Part shown: piece by piece, positions 5,633 to 10,206 of the stretch
How the letters are laid out: each line of letters begins with the position of its first letter
Numbering within the stretch: position 1 is the stretch's first letter
NCBI GenBank assembly: GCA_023443345.1
Contig: JAEZUZ010000056.1
Coordinates: 1-10,206, forward strand
Reading direction: 5' to 3'
Length of the DNA stretch: 10,206 nucleotides
From: Bacillota bacterium
GTDB lineage: Bacteria; Bacillota; Clostridia; Peptostreptococcales; Acidaminobacteraceae
Notes under the pieces: generated by a model
Database searches by the model: none
What the model was told of the DNA's origin: nothing
What the model saw: the letters and a program-made list of their open reading frames with translations, nothing else
Position numbers and translations under genes: made by a program

Positions 5633-6190
5633 CTATACTCTTGATAAGTATTCGCCTGTTCTGGTATCAATTTTAATTTTATCACCGACATTTACAAATA
5701 GAGGAACTTGTATCTGGGCTCCTGTTTCAACTACTGCATTTTTAGTAATATTTGTAGCTGAATTTCCCTTTACACTTGGTTCAGATTCTACAACAACTAA
5801 TTCTACAAAGTTTGGAGCTTCAATGCCAATTACAGTATCCTTATACATCCTAAGATTTACATTTTCATTTTCTTTTACAAATCCAATTTGATCTTTAACT
5901 TGTTCATAGGTCAACGGAAGCTGATCATATGTTTCATTATCCATAAAATAGTATAATTCCCCATCAGTGTATAGATATTGCATATTTTTATTTTCAATTC
6001 TTGCAGGATTATACTTATCATTTGGGTTAAAAGCTTGCTCTCTTGTCGCTCCTGTAATTAAGTTTTTATACTTAGTACGAACAAAAGCTGCTCCCTTTCC
6101 AGGCTTAACATGTTGAAAATCAATAACTACATGTGGTTCACCATTCATTTCGAAAGTAACACCTTTTTTAAAGTCTCCAGCACTTATCAT
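5633..6190 (-). CDS. efp: Elongation factor P
   Basis: EF-P enters the ribosomal E site and relieves stalling at consecutive prolines. I choose the ATG at 6188-6190 rather than the in-frame TTG at 6191-6193: the protein then starts MISAGDFKKG as in the family, and the AGGAGG site is 5 bases upstream instead of 2. The product has 185 residues, the normal length. The KOW-like domain I covers about 1-64, with the loop HVKPGKGAAFVRTK; K32 is the loop-tip lysine that many bacteria modify (5-aminopentanol in B. subtilis). The two OB-fold domains follow, ending in the conserved VGDKIKIDTRTGEYLSRV. No EF-P modification gene is in the window. The 53-base gap to the upstream trhP gene is the longest in this block and is almost all A/T; I see no clear promoter in it. 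Confidence 0.97.
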   Translation of the reverse strand: MISAGDFKKGVTFEMNGEPHVVIDFQHVKPGKGAAFVRTKYKNLITGATREQAFNPNDKYNPARIENKNMQYLYTDGELYYFMDNETYDQLPLTYEQVKDQIGFVKENENVNLRMYKDTVIGIEAPNFVELVVVESEPSVKGNSATNITKNAVVETGAQIQVPLFVNVGDKIKIDTRTGEYLSRV

Positions 6191-6243
6191 CAAATCCTCC
6201 TAATTAACAACTACTAATATTTTAACATATTTATTAAATATTT

Positions 6244-7461
6244 TCAGTATTTTTTCTTCCTTAACATGTACATCTCTTTTACATCTGCATCACAATTTAT
6301 TTTTATAATTTGTTTTGCATGAGGACATGATTGAATTGACTTTCCATCTTCATCATACATTTCTTCAACTACCATTTTATGTAGATAATAGTCAGGACCG
6401 ATAATTTCTATTTCATCTCCTACATTGAACTTATTTCTCTGCTCAATGGTAGCAAGTTTTCTATTCTTATCATAATCTAGAACAGTACCTATAAAGTCAT
6501 AACTTCTTTCATAGCTACTTGTAGTATATACTTGTGCATTGTGATCTGCTTTTTTATCATAAAATCCATGTGTATATTTTCTATGTGATACCTTAGTTAC
6601 TTCTTCTATAAGATCATCAATTTTGGAGTCACCCACTTCAATTCTTCTAATAGCTTCTCTATAAGCTCTTACTACACTTGCAACATAAAAAGGTGTCTTA
6701 TTTCTGCCTTCAATTTTTAGACTTTTAACTCCAGAGTCAATAATATCTTTTAAAATATCTATAGTACATAAGTCCTTTGAGTTAAAAAAGTAAGATCCTC
6801 TTTCATCTTCTTCAATTGGAAAATACTCTCCCTCTCTATTGCTCTCAACTAATGAATAGTTCCATCTACAGCTCTGTGCACAATCTCCTTGATTTGCATC
6901 TCTTGTTGTCATATAGTTACTAATTAAACATCTTCCAGAATATGACATACACATAGCTCCATGTATAAAAGCTTCTAATTCAATTTCGCTATCGCTATTG
7001 TGAATTTCTCTTATTTCATCCAAGCTGAGCTCTCTAGCAAGAACAATTCTAGATACGCCCTGTTTCTTCCAAAAAGCAATAGATTTATGGTTTGCAGTGC
7101 TCATCTGAGTACTTAGGTGAAATTCTCTATTCATTCCAAAAATTTCTTGAGCTAGCATTAGAACACCTGGATCACTTATTATATATCCATCAAAATTCAA
7201 ATCTTTTATTTCAATTAGGTAATTTTCTAAATCATCAAAATCATATGTATGAGCAATTATATTTATAACTAAATAACATTTTTTATTTAGATTATGTGCA
7301 AACTCAAGTGCTTGCTCCATCTCTTGATAAGTAAAATTTTGTGTATGAGCTCTCAGTCCAAATTTCTTGCCTGCAAAATATACAGCATCAGCCCCATACA
7401 TAAGAGCGTATTTAAGTCTTTCTAAATCTCCAGCTGGAGCTAATAATTCAACTTTATTCAT
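6244..7461 (-). CDS. trhP: U32 family tRNA hydroxylation protein TrhP (prephenate-dependent ho5U34)
   Basis: A 405-residue member of peptidase family U32, of the YegQ/YrrO type. In E. coli and B. subtilis TrhP makes 5-hydroxyuridine at tRNA wobble position 34 using prephenate and an iron-sulfur cluster; no protease activity is implied. Motifs: the N-terminal ELLAPAGDLERLKYAL and GADAVYFAGKKFGLRA, then HLSTQMSTAN (115-124), and the U32 signature EAFIHGAMCMSYSGRC (163-178). Four cysteines, C171, C178, C194 and C198 (GDCAQSC), match the expected [4Fe-4S] ligands. The C-terminal part from about 310 has the extra beta-rich domain of the long U32 forms. A GAGG site precedes the ATG, which overlaps trmR by 8 bases. 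B. subtilis has two subunits (YrrN, YrrO); here one gene serves. Its neighbour TrmR performs the next step, which strongly supports this role over RlhA (23S rRNA hydroxylation). Confidence 0.87.
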   Translation of the reverse strand: MNKVELLAPAGDLERLKYALMYGADAVYFAGKKFGLRAHTQNFTYQEMEQALEFAHNLNKKCYLVINIIAHTYDFDDLENYLIEIKDLNFDGYIISDPGVLMLAQEIFGMNREFHLSTQMSTANHKSIAFWKKQGVSRIVLARELSLDEIREIHNSDSEIELEAFIHGAMCMSYSGRCLISNYMTTRDANQGDCAQSCRWNYSLVESNREGEYFPIEEDERGSYFFNSKDLCTIDILKDIIDSGVKSLKIEGRNKTPFYVASVVRAYREAIRRIEVGDSKIDDLIEEVTKVSHRKYTHGFYDKKADHNAQVYTTSSYERSYDFIGTVLDYDKNRKLATIEQRNKFNVGDEIEIIGPDYYLHKMVVEEMYDEDGKSIQSCPHAKQIIKINCDADVKEMYMLRKKKY

Positions 7462-8089
7462 AATACCTCGTAATTAATAATCCATCAGAAATATTTATAA
7501 GGGTTGAGTCATAATTGTCTACCATAAACTCAACAAACTCATTCATTCTATTTTGTATTGTCTTGTGTCTATGTATAATATCAGGATTAAATGTCAGGCC
7601 TCTTGCAAAAATATTGTCAGATATAATAAGAGCACCTTCATTTAAAAGTGGTTTGGCCAATTTAAAAAAGTTTAAATATTGTCCCTTTGCTGCATCTATA
7701 AAAAGAAAATCAATCTTTTCCTTTCTATTTTTAAGATATTCTGCAGCATCACCAAATATCAATTCTATATTACCTGAATTTTTTTCTATGTTATTCTTTG
7801 CTATATTGAAAAAATTAGGATTTCTCTCTACTGTTGTAATTTTTGCATCAGGAAAAAGGTGCCTAAATATAAGTGCACTATATCCTATTGCTGTGCCAAT
7901 TTCTAATATATTATTAAATGTTTTGTCATTTAAAAGCTCGTATAAAAAATTAAGAGCATCATCTTCTATTATTGGCACCTGGTTATTGATTGCATAAACT
8001 CTAATTTGTTCAATAAAATGGGGCCAATTTCTTCTATATTGACCCACAAATATATCTTTGTCTTTTAAATATTTATTCTGGTATTGCAT
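7454..8089 (-). CDS. trmR: tRNA 5-hydroxyuridine O-methyltransferase TrmR
   Basis: A class I SAM-dependent O-methyltransferase of the catechol-O-methyltransferase-like family. In B. subtilis TrmR (YrrM) converts ho5U34 of tRNA to 5-methoxyuridine. The 211-residue protein has motif I ILEIGTAIGYSAL (61-73), an acidic ribose-binding residue E88 (TTVERN), GDAAEYL (113-119) and the divalent-metal-binding set D132 (FIDAAKG), D158 and N159 (ISDN). Its start lies 17 bases inside mltG and has no clear ribosome site, so it probably relies on translational coupling. The order mltG-trmR-trhP parallels yrrL-yrrM-yrrN-yrrO of B. subtilis. On sequence alone it could be a small-molecule O-methyltransferase; the neighbouring U32 gene decides for tRNA. 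Confidence 0.88.
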   Translation of the reverse strand: MQYQNKYLKDKDIFVGQYRRNWPHFIEQIRVYAINNQVPIIEDDALNFLYELLNDKTFNNILEIGTAIGYSALIFRHLFPDAKITTVERNPNFFNIAKNNIEKNSGNIELIFGDAAEYLKNRKEKIDFLFIDAAKGQYLNFFKLAKPLLNEGALIISDNIFARGLTFNPDIIHRHKTIQNRMNEFVEFMVDNYDSTLINISDGLLITRYYE

Positions 8090-9095
8090 TGCTATTTTGT
8101 ATATTCATTTCGTGTTCTTCGTAAGTTTTAGAAAATTTGTGTTTTCCTGTATCTTCATCTTCAAGTACAAAGAAAAGATAGTCAGTTTTTGCTGGAAATA
8201 AAGCTGCTTTAATTGCTCCTTCTCCAGGAGAAGCTATCGGAGCAGGTGGAAGTCCAACATTAATATATGTATTATAAGGGGAATTTATCTGTGTATCTTC
8301 AATTGAAAGATATTGCTTTCTCTCTTGCAATATAAATTGAACAGTAGCACAAGAGCCAAGAGGCATATCAGTCTTTAATCTATTATAGAAAACTGAAGCC
8401 ATAATAGGTAGCTCCTCTGGTAAGCGTCCCTCTCTTTCTATGATACTGGCCATTGTAATTATCTGGTTCATATCATAACCTGACTTCTTTAATTGTGCTT
8501 TATATTCTTCATTAAATATTTCATTGAATCTATCTAGAAATTTCTCTAAGACATCATCTGCACTGCTATTTTCAAAGAAGTCATAGGTGTCTGGATATAG
8601 AAATCCTTCAAAATTGTACTTTTTATCTATTCCTTTTAAAAAGTCATACTTAGAAGTATCAAAATTTTTGATTCCTTCTAAAAGTTTATCCTTAGTAATT
8701 ACATTTTTTTCTTCAAGAATTTTTGCTATTTCATTGAATTCATATCCTTCAGGAATAGTTATAGTGACACTATTTTTTGTTCTTCCCTCTCCAACTAAGA
8801 TTTCTAAAATTTGTTCTAAGTTCATAGACTGTGATAATTCTGCTGTACCAGCATAGAGTCTATCGTTATATCCCTTTTCTTTTACGATATCAATTAAAGC
8901 ACCCTTGCTTGCAATAAGTTTTAACTCAGATAATTTTTGGGCTACTTCATTCCAAGAACTTCCCTCCTCTATTGTAACACTAACTAAAGTCTTATTTTCT
9001 GGATCGACCGGTTCTCTTAAAGAAGAATCAAGCTCACTACATCCTACTAGTATTAAACTTAAAATTAATATCAAAAATATATATTTAAACTTCAT
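8073..9095 (-). CDS. mltG: Endolytic murein transglycosylase MltG, predicted lipoprotein
   Basis: MltG cuts nascent peptidoglycan strands at the outer face of the membrane and is thought to terminate glycan synthesis. The N-terminus is a short basic-hydrophobic signal ending in the lipobox LVGC (Cys19), so this copy should be lipid-anchored rather than held by a transmembrane helix as in E. coli. A LysM-like module follows (about 38-120, two SVTIEEGSSWNEVA/TIPEGYEFNEIA repeats). The YceG catalytic domain then has FEGFLYPDTY (162-171), MASIIEREG with catalytic Glu220, FYNRL, SCATVQF, SPYNTY and the C-terminal GLPPAPIASPGEGAIKAAL plus PAKTDYLFFV. At 340 residues it is full length. The ATG is 10 bases downstream of the RNase J stop with only a weak AGGT site, and the 3' end overlaps trmR. 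Identification is firm; the lipid anchor is a prediction. Confidence 0.94.
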   Translation of the reverse strand: MKFKYIFLILILSLILVGCSELDSSLREPVDPENKTLVSVTIEEGSSWNEVAQKLSELKLIASKGALIDIVKEKGYNDRLYAGTAELSQSMNLEQILEILVGEGRTKNSVTITIPEGYEFNEIAKILEEKNVITKDKLLEGIKNFDTSKYDFLKGIDKKYNFEGFLYPDTYDFFENSSADDVLEKFLDRFNEIFNEEYKAQLKKSGYDMNQIITMASIIEREGRLPEELPIMASVFYNRLKTDMPLGSCATVQFILQERKQYLSIEDTQINSPYNTYINVGLPPAPIASPGEGAIKAALFPAKTDYLFFVLEDEDTGKHKFSKTYEEHEMNIQNSNAIPE

Positions 9096-9104
9096 AATCT
9101 ATAC

Positions 9105-10206
9105 CTATTTTGATTCCTGTACAAATATAAGTATCATTGGCTTTCTTTTTAACTTATTAAAAATATATCTAGAGAGTGTTTCTCTTGCTGCATTTTTTAG
9201 AGATGACCATTCTCCGGCTACATTCTTAGACATATTTCCAATCTCACTCTGCAAATAGTCTCTAGCTTGATTTATTATTTCCTCAGAAAATTTTGCATGA
9301 GTAAAGCCTCTGCTTATTATATCTGGAGTTTTAGATAGAGTACATGTGGTTGTATCCATCTGTAAAATTACAACAATCAATCCTTCTTCAGAAAGTTGTT
9401 TTCTGTCTCTAATTACATTATTTCCAACATCTCCAACCATCAGTCCATCAACTAAAACTCTTCCAGCTTGAACTTTTGATGCATGTTGAACTCTATGTTT
9501 TTTTAATTCTAAGACATCACCTATATCTTGTATAAAAATATTACTTGGATGAACTCCTAAGTCTTCAGCTAATCCTGCGTGAGTTTTAAGCATAGCATAT
9601 TCACCATGAACTGGCATAAAGTGAGTTGGTTTAGTAAGTGCTAACATCAACTTTAGTTCTTCTTGATAGGCGTGTCCACTTACGTGAATGTGTTCATTTA
9701 GATAGCTTATAACCTCGATATTTTTTTCCATCAATTTATTCATCAAATCGTTAATTGCAACTTCATTTCCAGGAATTGGAGTTGATGAAAGAACAACAGT
9801 ATCTCCTGCTCTTAGGTGTATTTGGGCATGTGAATCTTCAGCCATTCTTGTAAGAGCAGCCATCGTTTCTCCTTGACTTCCTGTTGTAACTACAACTATT
9901 TCATTATCCGGATATTTATTTACATCCTTTAAATCTACAATATCATCTTCATCTATTTTTAAATATCCATATTTAAGTCCTAAAGTTGATACTGTTGTCA
10001 TACTTCTGCCAGAAAATGCAATTTTTCTATTGTTATTTCTAGCAGCATTATATATTTGCTGTACTCTATATAAATTAGAAGCAAAGGTTGCTATAATAAT
10101 TCTTCCAGTTGCATATCTACATATTCTCTCAAGAGCATCTCTAATGCTGGCTTCACTCTGGGTATGTCCAGGTTTCTGAGCATTAGTAGAGTCTGAAAGT
10201 AGTAGA
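9105..10206 (-). CDS. rnj: Ribonuclease J, C-terminal two-thirds (5' end beyond window)
   Basis: RNase J is a metallo-beta-lactamase/beta-CASP nuclease with endonuclease and 5'-to-3' exonuclease activity, central to mRNA decay and rRNA maturation in Firmicutes. The frame is open to the window edge, giving 366 visible residues of a protein normally near 555; the missing part includes the HxHxDH metal site. Visible residues 1-8 read LLLSDSTN, the conserved aspartate motif. Then come SEASIRDAL, the beta-CASP motifs TTGSQGE (107-113) and HVSGHA (174-179), and PVHGEY (198-203). The C-terminal domain contains DGLMVGDVGNNVIRDRKQLSEEG and ends with a short basic-hydrophobic tail. A methionine at 9999-10001 (MTTVS) is internal, not the start. 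Only one paralogue is visible, so RNase J1 versus J2 cannot be assigned. Confidence 0.95.
   Translation of the reverse strand, partial: LLLSDSTNAQKPGHTQSEASIRDALERICRYATGRIIIATFASNLYRVQQIYNAARNNNRKIAFSGRSMTTVSTLGLKYGYLKIDEDDIVDLKDVNKYPDNEIVVVTTGSQGETMAALTRMAEDSHAQIHLRAGDTVVLSSTPIPGNEVAINDLMNKLMEKNIEVISYLNEHIHVSGHAYQEELKLMLALTKPTHFMPVHGEYAMLKTHAGLAEDLGVHPSNIFIQDIGDVLELKKHRVQHASKVQAGRVLVDGLMVGDVGNNVIRDRKQLSEEGLIVVILQMDTTTCTLSKTPDIISRGFTHAKFSEEIINQARDYLQSEIGNMSKNVAGEWSSLKNAARETLSRYIFNKLKRKPMILIFVQESK

Noticed and set aside
6191..6193. TTG as the efp start codon, one codon upstream
   Set aside because: It would be only 2 bases from AGGAGG; the adjoining ATG has normal spacing and gives the family N-terminus MISAGDF.

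Overview
All recognisable genes in this window lie on the minus strand, so it reads from 10206 down to 1. Coding DNA is very AT-rich: a hand count of 2701-2820 gives 27 G+C in 120 bases. The gene set (RNase J, MltG, TrmR/TrhP, EF-P, a CD1247-type protein, NusB, XseA/XseB, IspA, TlyA, RecN) indicates a low-GC Firmicute, most likely an anaerobic clostridial or Tissierella-like bacterium. The taxonomic placement is inference.

First block, 10206 to about 5302: RNase J (5' end outside the window), the septal transglycosylase MltG as a predicted lipoprotein, the tRNA wobble-uridine pair TrmR and TrhP, elongation factor P, and a small acidic CD1247-family protein. Genes overlap or sit 8-9 bases apart, except for 53 bases before efp. 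A well-formed intrinsic terminator closes the block and overlaps the CD1247 stop codon.

Second block, 5287 to 1: nusB, xseA, xseB, ispA, then about 500 bases with no credible protein gene, then a small membrane protein, tlyA and recN (3' end outside the window). The non-coding stretch is the most notable part. It is far richer in G+C (177 of 420 bases in 2221-2640) than its neighbours, is closed by complementary ends, and contains several internal long-range helices. Its position between ispA and a four-helix DUF21-like membrane protein, followed by tlyA and recN, is the characteristic setting of OLE RNA (ornate, large, extremophilic RNA) and its partner OapA. I call it an OLE RNA on context and visible structure, not on a model search.

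The second block joins transcription antitermination (NusB), DNA repair (XseA/B, RecN), isoprenoid synthesis (IspA), rRNA methylation (TlyA) and the membrane-associated OLE-OapA complex. Unlike the usual Bacillus order, dxs and ahrC/argR are absent between ispA and recN. No transposon, CRISPR array, tRNA or rRNA was seen.
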